From Saccharicrinis sp963667815 (GTDB taxonomy: Bacteria > Bacteroidota > Bacteroidia > Bacteroidales > Marinilabiliaceae), in assembly GCA_963667815.1 (NCBI GenBank), contig OY764020.1: 64,000 nt of DNA; one strand, 5' to 3'. The position numbers and the translations under genes were made by a program. Positions 17,856 to 28,800 of the stretch are shown here, piece after piece. The notes below the pieces were generated by a model, which was not told the origin of the DNA, did not search any database, and saw only the letters and a list, made by a program, of their open reading frames with translations. Numbering within the stretch: position 1 is the first letter of the stretch; the number at the start of each line of letters is the position of its first letter.

Positions 17856-19574
17856 ATGAAAATATTTCTACCTGTAATATTGTTTATTGCATTACTTTTA
17901 AATGCATGTAAATTGCCAACAACCCAGAAGCAAACTTTCTGTAATCCGGTTAATTTAAGCTATCGCTTTCAGTTGGATGAACCTTCCAGACGTGAAGCCG
18001 CCGATCCTTCGGTAGTTTGTTTTAAAGGAAACTACTTTATGTTTTTATCCAAGTCAGGAGGTTATTATCATTCAAATAATATGATCGATTGGGAATTGAT
18101 CGAAACAAAAGACCTCCCTGTTGAGGAATATGCCCCTACGGCTATCAATATAAACGACACTGTTTATTTTATGGCTTTAAATCAAAAGATATATCAAAGT
18201 TCTAATCCCATAAGTGGTGAATGGGATATTAAAAATGATTCAATATATGCCAGAACGTTTGATCCAACTATTTTCAGGGATGATGATGGCAGAATGTACT
18301 TATATCATGGCTTGTCTGCCCGTACCCCAATTAAAGGAATTGAGTTGGATCGAGAATTGTTACAGCCTATAGGAGAAGAGGCAGATCTTCTTGTATCGAA
18401 CAGGAAGTATTATGGTTGGGAGCGACGCGGGGATTATAACACTGATACAAAAAGAAGAGCCTGGGTGGAAGGTGCTTTTGTAACAAAACATAACAAAAAA
18501 TATTATTTACATTATTCAGTACCAGGAACCCAATTTAAAAGCTATGGAGATGGGATGTATGTGAGCGAAAACCCACTTGGACCATTTAATCTTGCTGAGA
18601 TCAACCCATTTTCTTATAAACCGGAAGGTTTTATTGCCGGAGCCGGCCATGGTTCTGTATTTAATGATGAATTTGATAATTACTGGTATGCAGGTACCAT
18701 GACTGTTGCCGTAAAACACAGGTTAGAACGGCGGATTGGGATGTTCCCTGCCTTTTTTGATGAAGATGGATGTTTTTACGCATATACCGGTTTTGGAGAT
18801 TATCCGCACGCTAAGCCTCAAGGTAAAATGAACAGCTATAAAGACTATCATCCTAAATATATGTTACTTTCCTATAACAAACCTGTAGAAGTTTCATCCT
18901 CATTAGCCGATTATCCAAAAGAAAACTGTGTAGACGAAAATGTAAAAACCTCATGGAGTGCATTATCAGGTAGAAAAGGAGAGTGGCTGATGATAGATCT
19001 TGAGGAAGAGAAAGATGTTCATGCCTTGCAAATAAATTTTGCCGATGTTGATACAAAGATTTTTGGTAGGCCTCAAGATATTTATTATCAATATTTAATT
19101 GAATATTCTAATGATAAAAAGAATTGGACTGTTCTAATTGATAAAACAAATAACATTCAAGATGCCCCACATGATTATATCGAACTGGATTCATTTGTAA
19201 AAGGAAGATACATACGAATTACTAATTATAAGGTTCCTGATGGAAAATTTGCGATTTCAGGATTCCGTGTATTTGGTTTTGGAAATGGAAAGAAACCGGG
19301 CATTGTGGATCAGTTAACCGTAAAAAGAAATCCGGATGACGGTTGTGTTGTGGATTTAAAATGGAATAAGAATCCAAAGGCCATAGGATACAATATTCGT
19401 TATGGAACTAATCCAGAGAAGCTGTATTTAAATTATCAGGTATATGATTGTGATTCCTTATCCATCAGAAGTTTAAATAGTAAGCAAGACTATTATTTTA
19501 CAATTGATGCTTTCAACGAAAATGGGATAACAATGGGAGAGGATGTGCTTAAATCAGCAAAGAATATAGAATAA
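17856..19574 (+). CDS. GH43-like glycoside hydrolase with F5/8C (CBM32-type) and FN3-like domains, lipoprotein
   Basis: 572 aa. A lipoprotein signal (LLLNAC, Cys at about 18) suggests surface or periplasmic anchoring. The five-bladed propeller domain (about 30-325) has all three GH43 carboxylates: Asp in REAADPSV (base), Asp in TFDPTIFRDDDG, and Glu in WVEGAFVTKHNKKYYLHYS (acid). Residues about 340-475 form an F5/8 type C sugar-binding domain (CVDENVKTSWSA, ending RYIRITNYKVPDGKFAISGFRVFG), and about 485-572 an FN3-like domain. It is a close paralogue of the protein at 33740. Activity on arabinose, xylose or galactose linkages is possible. Confidence 0.85.
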   Translation: MKIFLPVILFIALLLNACKLPTTQKQTFCNPVNLSYRFQLDEPSRREAADPSVVCFKGNYFMFLSKSGGYYHSNNMIDWELIETKDLPVEEYAPTAININDTVYFMALNQKIYQSSNPISGEWDIKNDSIYARTFDPTIFRDDDGRMYLYHGLSARTPIKGIELDRELLQPIGEEADLLVSNRKYYGWERRGDYNTDTKRRAWVEGAFVTKHNKKYYLHYSVPGTQFKSYGDGMYVSENPLGPFNLAEINPFSYKPEGFIAGAGHGSVFNDEFDNYWYAGTMTVAVKHRLERRIGMFPAFFDEDGCFYAYTGFGDYPHAKPQGKMNSYKDYHPKYMLLSYNKPVEVSSSLADYPKENCVDENVKTSWSALSGRKGEWLMIDLEEEKDVHALQINFADVDTKIFGRPQDIYYQYLIEYSNDKKNWTVLIDKTNNIQDAPHDYIELDSFVKGRYIRITNYKVPDGKFAISGFRVFGFGNGKKPGIVDQLTVKRNPDDGCVVDLKWNKNPKAIGYNIRYGTNPEKLYLNYQVYDCDSLSIRSLNSKQDYYFTIDAFNENGITMGEDVLKSAKNIE

Positions 19575-19623
19575 GCAGGAACAATTTAACAATGTATGGT
19601 AACAGTGAAAGTTAGTTTTATTT

Positions 19624-21522
19624 ATGAAAAAGAAATATGCAATAATATATTTACTCTTATTAATTAGTTTGGGATTACATTCCCAAAAATTTAGAGAAGC
19701 TATTCCAAAAGACATTGCTTTAGTGCCAATTCAAAATCAATATAGAAATAGTGTTGATTTGTCGGGAATATGGAAATTTAAAGTAGATTCCTTAAATAAA
19801 GGAATTCAGAATGAATGGTTTAATGGTTTACAAGAAGGCCGACAAATTGCTGTACCCGGGAGTTGGAATGAACAATTTACAGATTTAAGGGATTATTTGA
19901 ACTGGGTGTGGTATGAGAAAGAATTCTTTATCCCCAACTCATGGAAAGGGGATGATATTTATATCAGGGTAAATGACGCAACCTATTTTGCCAAAATATG
20001 GATAAATGGTAAAGAGGTGGGACAGCATGAGGGATGTCATGTTCCCTTTGCATTTAAACTGAATGACTATATACACTGGGATAGTGAAAATAAGATTTCC
20101 ATACAGATTGAAAATATTCAATCACCATCAAGGGTGCCTACAGGTGCAGTTGAGGGAAGTTCGTTTGGAAACTATCCCAATGCAAACTACGATTTTTTCC
20201 CTTATTCCGGATTGAACAGGAATGTGGTATTGTATAGCCTGCCAGCTAAAGGATATATCAGGGATATTACTGTTCGTCCGGATATACATAATAACACGGG
20301 TATAATGAATATTCAGGTAGAGAAAGTGGGGAACGTAAAATCAGGTAAAATAATAGTTAAAGGCTTTGGACAAACTATTACAGATCATATACAATTTAAC
20401 AAGGATTTTGCAGAAGCAAGAATTGAAATCCCCAATGCCAGATTGTGGAGTCCTGAATCGCCTGATTTATATGATGTTGAAGTTGTTTTAGAAGGAGGCG
20501 GTAAAAAGATTGATGAATATTCTTTAAAAACAGGGGTTAGGACTGTCTCAGTGGATGAGAATCATATATACCTTAATGGTGAGAAAATATTTCTAAAAGG
20601 TTTTGGAAAACATATTGATTTTCCGGTATTAGGAAGGGGAACGGCAGATCCGGTTATGGTTAAGGATTTTGAATTGATGAAATGGACAGGGGCCAACTCA
20701 TTCAGGACAACCCATTATCCATATGATGAGGCCTTTTATAATTTTGCTGACCAGCAGGGATTTATGGTTATTGCAGAAACGCCGAGTGTGGGATTGATTT
20801 TAGGAGGCGATTCGTTACAGTTTCTTGAAAGGCAAAGGATTTGTAAGCAATATTTGCACGAGGTTATTTACCGTGATAAAAATCATCCCTCTGTAATTAT
20901 GTGGTGTGTGGCCAATGAACCTAATGATAAAGCACAACTAGGAATTGGAGGTCCTACTCCTAAAGCAGTTAAAGAAAAAGCATATACATCGTTTAAAGAG
21001 CATTTTGATTTAACAAAGGCGTTAGACCCTACGCGATTGGTAATTTATGTAGGTCCTATGATGGGACCCAAATATTGGTTTGAATTAACCGATGTTATTG
21101 CAATTAACCGGTATTGGGGATGGTACACCTCTCCCGGAAGCATTGAAAATGGATCCACTGTGTTAAGTAGTGAGCTCGACCGCTTACACCGGAAATTTAA
21201 AAAACCTTGTATGGTTACCGAATTTGGATGTGATACCTATGCCGGTATGCATGCAGAAGAACCAGAGATGTTTACGGAAGAATATCAGGTAGAGTTTGTT
21301 AAAGCATATTTAGATGTGGCAGATTCAAAGGATTATGTAGCAGGAATGCACATATGGAACTTTGCTGATTTTAAAACAAGTCAGTCCATTATACGCGTGG
21401 GGGGATATAATTTGAAAGGTGTTTTTACCCGGGAAAGAAAACCTAAAATGGCAGCTCATTATCTAAGATCAAGATGGTACAATAATAAAGGAAACCAAAA
21501 TAAAACTACCGATGAAAACTAA
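19624..21522 (+). CDS. GH2 glycoside hydrolase, beta-glucuronidase-like (catalytically intact)
   Basis: 632 aa with a signal peptide (about 1-20). Sugar-binding jelly roll (about 45-200), immunoglobulin-like sandwich (about 210-310) and TIM barrel (about 315-620). The acid/base Glu432 is in IMWCVANEPN and the nucleophile Glu533 in MVTEFGCD, both as in GH2. The compact three-domain layout and sequence style fit beta-glucuronidase better than large beta-galactosidases. The downstream uxuA-type genes for glucuronate catabolism support this. Its last 11 bp overlap the start of a paralogue that has lost both catalytic residues, pointing to tandem duplication. Confidence 0.87.
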   Translation: MKKKYAIIYLLLLISLGLHSQKFREAIPKDIALVPIQNQYRNSVDLSGIWKFKVDSLNKGIQNEWFNGLQEGRQIAVPGSWNEQFTDLRDYLNWVWYEKEFFIPNSWKGDDIYIRVNDATYFAKIWINGKEVGQHEGCHVPFAFKLNDYIHWDSENKISIQIENIQSPSRVPTGAVEGSSFGNYPNANYDFFPYSGLNRNVVLYSLPAKGYIRDITVRPDIHNNTGIMNIQVEKVGNVKSGKIIVKGFGQTITDHIQFNKDFAEARIEIPNARLWSPESPDLYDVEVVLEGGGKKIDEYSLKTGVRTVSVDENHIYLNGEKIFLKGFGKHIDFPVLGRGTADPVMVKDFELMKWTGANSFRTTHYPYDEAFYNFADQQGFMVIAETPSVGLILGGDSLQFLERQRICKQYLHEVIYRDKNHPSVIMWCVANEPNDKAQLGIGGPTPKAVKEKAYTSFKEHFDLTKALDPTRLVIYVGPMMGPKYWFELTDVIAINRYWGWYTSPGSIENGSTVLSSELDRLHRKFKKPCMVTEFGCDTYAGMHAEEPEMFTEEYQVEFVKAYLDVADSKDYVAGMHIWNFADFKTSQSIIRVGGYNLKGVFTRERKPKMAAHYLRSRWYNNKGNQNKTTDEN

Positions 21523-23365
21523 ATATATAATCTTTTCGCTACTCATTTGCTTTGTTATAAACACATATGCTCAGGAGTTTAAATATGCAAATCCAAAGGA
21601 TATGGCTTTATTTCCGAAAAGGAATGAAACCAGGGATACCAGAAAATTATCTGGTATATGGAAGTTTAAGAAAGACGAAAATAATATTGGAATTGCAGAA
21701 AAATGGTTTAACGGGTTGACCGGTTTTAAAAACATTGCAGTACCGGGTAGTTGGAATGATCAGTTTACCGATATGCGCGATTACAGGGATTGGGTATGGT
21801 ACGAAACAGAGTATAATGTGCCGGGATACTGGAAAGGCGATCGTGTTTATTTACGTATAGGAGAAGCTTCTTATGCTGCAAAAGTCTGGGTAAACGGGCA
21901 AGCGGTAGGAATGCATGAAGGAGGTTTTGTTCCTTTTGCTTTTGATGTTACTTCTTATATCAACTGGAATGGCAGTAACCGAATTTCCATTCAGGTAGAA
22001 AACTCAATTAAACCCAACCGTTTGCCAGGAGATGGGATTAACAATATAGCTGTTAGCGAATATGATATCTTTCCATATGCCGGTTTAAACAGGGATGTAT
22101 GGTTGTATTCTGTTCCTTCTGAAAATTCGATAAAAGACATTACTGTACGCCCTGAAATAAATAAGGATGGTGGTGTTTTAAATGTTTTGGTTGAGTTGAG
22201 TAAGAAGGATGCTATTGACGGTCAGGTTATCATTTCCGGGGATGGAAATCAAATTGCAAAAAAGATAAAGTTTAATGATGGATTTGCACAAATTTCTATA
22301 AATATTCCCGATGCCAGATTATGGTCTCCTGAGGATCCTTTTCTATATGATGTAACGGTTAGTATTGGAGGAAACAAAAAGCCAATTGATGTCTATTCCC
22401 TGGAAACAGGTATCAGAACAATAACAACAGACAATAAAAATATCCTGCTAAATGGAAAGCCTGTAATTTTGAGGGGTTTTGGTAAACAACAGGATTTCCT
22501 GATATATGGCAGGGGCAGTGTTCAGCCTTCTATGGTTAACGATATTGAACTGTTAAAATGGACGGGAGCAAATACATTCAGGACTTCAGATTACCCGCAT
22601 GATGAAATGAACTATGCTATTGCGGATAAGGAAGGGATTCTGATAATCGATGAAACTCCTGCAATCGGGTTGTTCAGTTCCATTGATACTATTGCATTAA
22701 AGCAAATTGAAAACATTTCGTATCAATATCTTACAGAAATGATTATCAGGGATAAAAACCATCCTTCAGTTATTATGTGGAGTTTGGCCAATGGACCAAA
22801 AAATACCATATTAAGTAGTGCTGAGGGTGAGGGAAAGGAAATTGCATACAGCATGTTTGCAAAATATATCAGCAAAGCAAAAGAAATAGATCCTACCCGT
22901 TTGGTGATGTTCATGGGTGATGAAGATGGTTTTACAGATTGGTTTGGTTTATCAGATGTTATCTGTATCAATAGGTTTGAGGGATGGAGCAAAAGCAATG
23001 GACAAATTGCAGAAGGAGTTAAAAATGTTTGCAAAGAACTGGATAAATTGCATAAAACATTTAATAAACCATGTTTGATGACCCAGTTTGGCGCAAGTTC
23101 TGTTGCTGGTGAACATGCCCTGCAGCCTGAGATGTACTCTGAAGAGTATCAAAACGAGCTGATAAATGCATATTTGGATATGGCCAATTCCAAAGACTAT
23201 ATTTCGGGTATGATCATTTCCAATTTTGCCGATTATAAAACACCTCAGAGTATTATACGATTAAGAGGATATAATACAAAAGGCATTTTTACAAGGGATA
23301 GAAGACCCAAAGCTGCTGCGCATATGATCAGGGAAAGGTGGACAAAATCAAAATCAGAGTATTAG
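21512..23365 (+). CDS. GH2 paralogue lacking both catalytic glutamates (pseudoenzyme)
   Basis: 617 aa, with a signal peptide (about 1-20) and the same three GH2 domains as the gene before it. The proteins align over their whole length (for example NIAVPGSWNDQFTDMRDYRDWVWYE against QIAVPGSWNEQFTDLRDYLNWVWYE). However, the acid/base position reads ANGP (Gly428, codon GGA) instead of ANEP, and the nucleophile position reads MTQFG (Gln525, codon CAG) instead of VTEFG. The reading frame is intact and the rest of the fold is conserved, so this looks like selected non-catalytic function (sugar binding, partner of the active enzyme) rather than decay. It overlaps the upstream gene by 11 bp and so should be translationally coupled. 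Confidence 0.88.
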   Translation: MKTKYIIFSLLICFVINTYAQEFKYANPKDMALFPKRNETRDTRKLSGIWKFKKDENNIGIAEKWFNGLTGFKNIAVPGSWNDQFTDMRDYRDWVWYETEYNVPGYWKGDRVYLRIGEASYAAKVWVNGQAVGMHEGGFVPFAFDVTSYINWNGSNRISIQVENSIKPNRLPGDGINNIAVSEYDIFPYAGLNRDVWLYSVPSENSIKDITVRPEINKDGGVLNVLVELSKKDAIDGQVIISGDGNQIAKKIKFNDGFAQISINIPDARLWSPEDPFLYDVTVSIGGNKKPIDVYSLETGIRTITTDNKNILLNGKPVILRGFGKQQDFLIYGRGSVQPSMVNDIELLKWTGANTFRTSDYPHDEMNYAIADKEGILIIDETPAIGLFSSIDTIALKQIENISYQYLTEMIIRDKNHPSVIMWSLANGPKNTILSSAEGEGKEIAYSMFAKYISKAKEIDPTRLVMFMGDEDGFTDWFGLSDVICINRFEGWSKSNGQIAEGVKNVCKELDKLHKTFNKPCLMTQFGASSVAGEHALQPEMYSEEYQNELINAYLDMANSKDYISGMIISNFADYKTPQSIIRLRGYNTKGIFTRDRRPKAAAHMIRERWTKSKSEY

Positions 23366-23530
23366 GCAGAATTTAAAATTTTATTTCGAACTTAAGGTAT
23401 TAGACAATTAATTATCATATAAATGAAACGAGCGATGATCAAAAGTTCTCACACACAAGAATCGAAGATCGACGAAGTCAATAATTGTTTTTTAGGGGAG
23501 TACTATGTGGTAATTGAAAAAAATAAATAC

Positions 23531-25798
23531 ATGAAATACAATATTATGAAAACATTTGCAGCGCTTGTAATAGCTATAGTGATGGCAAGCTGTGTTAAAA
23601 CACAGCAGGATGATGTGAAAAAGGATATTTTCATTTCTGGTTTGATGCAGAAGATGACCATTGAGGAGAAAATTGCTCAGTTAAATTTAATTACGCCGAC
23701 TGCAGGAACTGGTCCTTTTAAAACCAAAAGAGCCATTGTGAAATTACAGGAAGGCGAAGCAGGTAATGTATTGTCCTTAAGAGGAAATCCCAAAAGGATT
23801 CACGATAAACTGGCTTTTGCAGATAGTACCCGATTACGCATTCCTATATTAAATGCTTTGGATATTATTCACGGCTACAAAACAATTTTTCCTATTCCTC
23901 TGGGTTTATCTTGTTCATGGGATACGCTGCTTATAGAAAAAACAGCAAGAATTGCCGCCATAGAAGCTACTTCAATGGGGTATCACCAAACGTATTCGCC
24001 TATGGTTGATATTACCAGAGACCCAAGATGGGGACGCGTTATGGAAGGATCTGGTGAGGATGTTTACCTTGGTAGTTTAATTGCCAGGGCAATGGTTAAA
24101 GGATACCAGGGTGATGATTTAAGTGATCCTACTTCATTGATGGCATGTATTAAGCACTTTGCTGCTTATGGAGCCGCTGAGGCCGGAAGAGATTACAATA
24201 CTACAGATATGAGCAGGCTTACTTTATATCAAAATTATTTACCTCCTTATAAAGCTGCAGTTGATGCAGGAGCTGGTAGTATCATGACTTCTTTTAATGA
24301 TATTGAAGGTATCCCTGCTACTGCAAATAAATGGTTACTTACTGATTTGTTAAGAAACGATTGGGGATTTAAAGGTATTGTTCTTAGTGATTACAATTGC
24401 GTTGCTGAATTGATACCACATGGTGTGGCTGCAGATTATAAAGAAGCTGTAAACAAAGCCATTGACGCGGGCTTGGATATGGATATGGCCAGTGAAGGAT
24501 ATGCTACTTTTTTAAAAGAACTTCTTGATGAGGGTAAAATCAGCATGGAACAACTGGATAAAGCATGTCGCAGAGTGTTGGAAGGAAAGTATGACTTAGG
24601 ATTATTTTCAGATCCGTATAGAAATTATGATCCGGAAAGATATAAAAAGGTCATTTTAACAGATGAAAATAAAGAGGTTGCCAAATTAGCCGTATGTAAA
24701 TCAATTGTTTTATTGAAGAATGAAAACCAGACCCTACCATTAAAAAAAGACAGTAAAATTGCTCTGATTGGGCCATTGGTTCAGGATCAATATGAAATGA
24801 TGAGTATGTGGTCTCCTGATGGACAAAATGATAGTGTGATCAGTATTCTTGACGGTATAAAAAATGTAAATCCAAATGTTGAATGTAGCATTGGAACTCA
24901 GCTAACAGATGATCCCGGTTATTTAAAAAACTTTGGCAAATTTGATAAAGAAGATCAGAACGACCTGGTGAATGAAGCTGTAAAAATTGCTCAGAAATCA
25001 GATGTAATTGTTGCAGTATTGGGAGAATCAAGAAGTATTTCAGGAGAGGCCAAATCAATGAGTGATATTTCACTTCCAAACTGTCAGGTGCAATTATTAA
25101 AGAAACTTAAAGCCACAGGAAAGCCGGTTGTATTGGTATTATTAAATGGGCGTCCGCTTACATTAGAAGATAATCTTGATTATGCAGATGCTGCATTGGT
25201 AGCATGGCGTCCGGGTACAATGGCCGGAGCAGGTTTAGCTGATGTTTTGTTCGGAAACTATAATCCTTCAGGTAAGCTTACAATGACTTTCCCAAGATCC
25301 ATAGGACAAGTTCCTATTTATTATAATCATAAAAATACAGGGCGTCCATTTAAAGATGGACAAAGAGGTGCATTTAAGTCGCGCTATTTAGATGAAACCA
25401 ATTCTCCTCTTTTCCCATTTGGTTATGGACTAAGTTATACCACATTTAAATATGGAGATATTGATCTAAGCGATACCTTATTGATTGGAGCAAATAATAA
25501 ATTAAATGTTAGTATTAAAATAACCAATTCGGGAAGTTATGCCGGAGAGGAAACAGTTCAACTGTATGTTAACGATCCGGTTGCATCAATTGCGCGACCT
25601 GTAAAAGAATTGAAGAAATTCAGGAAAGTATTTTTAAAACCAGGAGAATCAAAAGAAATTACCTTTTCAATGACCACGGAAGATCTTAAGTTTTTTAATA
25701 ACGATCTTCTGTGGGATTGGGAATCAGGAAAGTTTAAGGTATATGTGGGAACAAACTCAGAAGATGTAAAAGAATCAGAGTTTTTTTGGAATAAATAA
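23531..25798 (+). CDS. GH3 beta-glucosidase/xylosidase-like lipoprotein
   Basis: About 755 aa from the ATG at 23531. An in-frame ATG at 23423 would add 36 residues with no export signal, while the start at 23531 (or 23546) gives a normal lipoprotein signal ending IVMASC. The N-terminal (beta/alpha)8 domain carries the nucleophile Asp287 (numbered from 23531) in GIVLSDYNC. The alpha/beta sandwich has the GESRSISGEAKSMSDISLP segment that supplies the acid/base in BglX-type GH3. A C-terminal FN3 domain follows (SGSYAGEETVQLYVND). It releases terminal glucose or xylose from beta-linked substrates. A hairpin terminator follows. Confidence 0.88.
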   Translation: MKYNIMKTFAALVIAIVMASCVKTQQDDVKKDIFISGLMQKMTIEEKIAQLNLITPTAGTGPFKTKRAIVKLQEGEAGNVLSLRGNPKRIHDKLAFADSTRLRIPILNALDIIHGYKTIFPIPLGLSCSWDTLLIEKTARIAAIEATSMGYHQTYSPMVDITRDPRWGRVMEGSGEDVYLGSLIARAMVKGYQGDDLSDPTSLMACIKHFAAYGAAEAGRDYNTTDMSRLTLYQNYLPPYKAAVDAGAGSIMTSFNDIEGIPATANKWLLTDLLRNDWGFKGIVLSDYNCVAELIPHGVAADYKEAVNKAIDAGLDMDMASEGYATFLKELLDEGKISMEQLDKACRRVLEGKYDLGLFSDPYRNYDPERYKKVILTDENKEVAKLAVCKSIVLLKNENQTLPLKKDSKIALIGPLVQDQYEMMSMWSPDGQNDSVISILDGIKNVNPNVECSIGTQLTDDPGYLKNFGKFDKEDQNDLVNEAVKIAQKSDVIVAVLGESRSISGEAKSMSDISLPNCQVQLLKKLKATGKPVVLVLLNGRPLTLEDNLDYADAALVAWRPGTMAGAGLADVLFGNYNPSGKLTMTFPRSIGQVPIYYNHKNTGRPFKDGQRGAFKSRYLDETNSPLFPFGYGLSYTTFKYGDIDLSDTLLIGANNKLNVSIKITNSGSYAGEETVQLYVNDPVASIARPVKELKKFRKVFLKPGESKEITFSMTTEDLKFFNNDLLWDWESGKFKVYVGTNSEDVKESEFFWNK

Positions 25799-25805
25799 GA
25801 TAATA

Positions 25806-25838
25806 GTGTACGGTGGATATTATCACCGTACGCTGTTT
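25806..25838 (+). terminator. Hairpin terminator after the first GH3 gene
   Basis: Stem GTGTACGGTG / CACCGTACGC (10 bp with one G-T pair) around loop GATATTAT, followed by TGTTTTT. It lies 8 bp after the GH3 stop, between GH3 and GH78, so it may split the locus into two transcripts or set expression levels. Confidence 0.65.
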
Positions 25839-25861
25839 TTAGAATAACAAAATTATAAACC

Positions 25862-28800
25862 ATGTTGATTAGAAATAGTAACGCTAGATTATATGTATTG
25901 TTTTTGTTTGTTTTAGGTCATGTATGTGCCTTTGCAAATGAAAAAGGAAGTACCCCCGTTGGTTTAAAGTGCGAATACATGGTAAACCCAATTAGTATGG
26001 GTAAAATGCATCCACAGTTATCATGGCAAATTAGCACAGAAACAAGTAACTGGTTACAATCTGCATATCAGATTATTGTTTCTTCAAGTTCAAATTTATT
26101 GAATGAACAAAACTGTGATATTTGGGATAGTAAAAAAGTTGAATCCGGAGAATCGGTTAGTGTACTATATAATGGACCTTCCTTAGAAAGTAGAAAACGT
26201 TACTATTGGAAAGTTCGGGTGTGGGATAATGCAGGAATGGTTTCGGAATGGTCAGATGTAGCTTACTGGGAGACTGCTAACTTAAACCAAAATGAATGGA
26301 CTGCAAAATGGATTTCACCAGCTCACTCCAATCAGGAAGATTTGGATAACATAAAATGGATTTGGTTGCCAAATCAGGATGCAAAAAAAGTCCCAAGAAA
26401 TACGGTGGCTTCTTTCAAACTAAAATTCAATATTAAAGATCTACCCAAGGTCGCTTCTATGCAAACTGTAGCTAGAGGTGATTATGAGTTATTTGTAAAT
26501 GGTCATTTTGTTGATAGAAAAGAAACTGAATGGCAGTGTTTTGAACGTCAGGATATTATTGGGTATCTGAAACCGGGAGAGAATACGGTTGAGGTTGTGG
26601 TGGCTGTTCAAAGGACTGCATCTTTTAAGCAAAGTGATGGAAAGCCTTTATCGGGAAGGTATGGTACTTTTGCCGGATTGTTAACCATAGAAGGACAGGA
26701 AGGTAAGATTCAGAAATATCCAACCTCCTGTGGAAAATGGATGGCTAAATCTCAAAATGAGAATGAATGGAACACGGTTAAAGTGGTTGGTGAATTAAAT
26801 GAACCTGCTTTTGGTTTAGATCCGGGGCCATTATCAGAGCCTGTTTCTTTGTTGCGTAATCAATTTAAGTTAAAAAAAGCAATTAAATCGGCTCGTTTAT
26901 ATATTACTTCCTTAGGTAGTTATCGTGTTTATTTTAATGGGAACAGGGTTGGTGAAGATGTTTTAACCCCTGAGTTTACTAATTACAATAAACGAATTAC
27001 TTATCAAACCTATGATGTAACCACTTTACTTAAAAAAGGTAAGAATGTGGTTGGTGCTATGCTGGGTGATGGCTGGTACGGAAGTCCGCTTGGATGGAAT
27101 GGCGAACACGATGTATTTGAGAACGGTCCAAATCAGTTATTAGCTGAAATATGTATTCAATATAAAGATGGATCTGTTGAAAAAATAGTTACTGATGATA
27201 AATGGAAATCCAGTCGCTCACAAATTCTAAAATCAGAAATATACTCCGGGGAGTTTTATGATGCGCGGTTAGAACAAGAAGGCTGGAATACAGTAAAATT
27301 TGATGATGCCAATTGGGATAGTGTTAAACTAACCCGGGCAGGATATGGTCGCTTATTCCCGCAGGTAACAGAGCCTGTTAAAATAACCCAATGTGTTAAC
27401 CCCATAGAAATACGAAAAATAGGGGAGCAAAAATGGCTCTTAGATATGGGGCAGAACCTTGTGGGATGGTTAAAAATTAAGGTAAGCGGAAATGCCGGAC
27501 AGGTAGTTAAAATGCGTTATGCAGAGATTTTAAAATCTGCCGACAGTATTTATGTTGATAATTTAAGGGGCGCCACAGCAACTAATAGCTATGTATTAAA
27601 GGGTAACGGACAAGAAGAGTATGCTCCTTATTTTACATTCCATGGTTTTCGATACGTTGAGATTTCCGGATACCCTGGGGATCTGACTCAAAATGATGTT
27701 GTTGCAGAAGTGATCAGCTCAGTAGATACACCTACAGGTGTAATTGAAACATCAAGCGACCTCGTTAATAAAATGTACTCTCTGGGAATATGGGGACAAA
27801 AAAGTAATTTTATTAGTGTTCCAACAGATTGCCCTCAGAGAGATGAGCGTCTTGGTTATACAGGTGATGGACAGGTTTTTTGGCGAACAGGAACTTATAA
27901 TTTCAATATAGCTGCTTTTACACACAAGTGGTTATACGATATAGTAGACGAACAAACAGAAGAAGGCGGATTCACAAATACGGCTCCGGCTGTACCTAAA
28001 AGTAACCGAAAAAGTGGAGCAGCCGGTTGGGAGGATGCCGGCGTTATTGTACCATGGTCATCTTGGAAACAATATGGCGATAAAGGGATAATCATCGAAA
28101 ACTGGCAGGCTATGGTTCGCTATTTGAAATATGTGGAGAGCAATAGTAAAGATTATATTCGTCCGGGTAGTTTCTTAGGTGATTGGTTGGCACCGGATAT
28201 GACTACTCCCAACAATTTAATCAGTACATGTTATTTTGCAATGACGACTCAAATGATGTCGGAGATGGCCAGTGCTATTGGAAAAGAAGAAGAAGCTCAG
28301 CAATATGACAGGTTGTACAGCAATATCAGGAAAGCCTTTCAGGAAAAATTTATTACTCAAGAGGGAGTTGTAGGTTCCGGAAGCCAGACTTCTTACGTAT
28401 TGGCATTAAAGGCTCAAATGATTCCTGATACATTAAAGGAAAAAGTAGTTAATAACTTAGTAAGTGCCATAAAAGAAAGAGATTGGCATGTATCAACAGG
28501 TTTTTTAGGGACTCCGTATCTGCTTTTTGTTTTATCAGAGAATGGCAGGTCTGATATTGCGTATAAACTGTTGCTTAACGAAACTTTCCCTTCGTGGGGA
28601 TATATGATAAAAAATGGAGCCACAACATGGTGGGAACATTGGGACAGTGATACTGGTGATCCCAAAATGAATTCATTTAACCACTATGCATTTGGGTCGG
28701 TTGTAGAATGGATTTATCGCGAAATGTTAGGTATTAATGTGGATACCAATTCATCAGGATTTAAAGAGATTTTTATTTCACCGGAATTCGATTTGTCAGG

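Noticed and set aside
23423..23530. Upstream ATG start for the first GH3 gene
   Set aside because: It would put 36 polar residues before a clear lipoprotein signal; the start at 23531 or 23546 is preferred.
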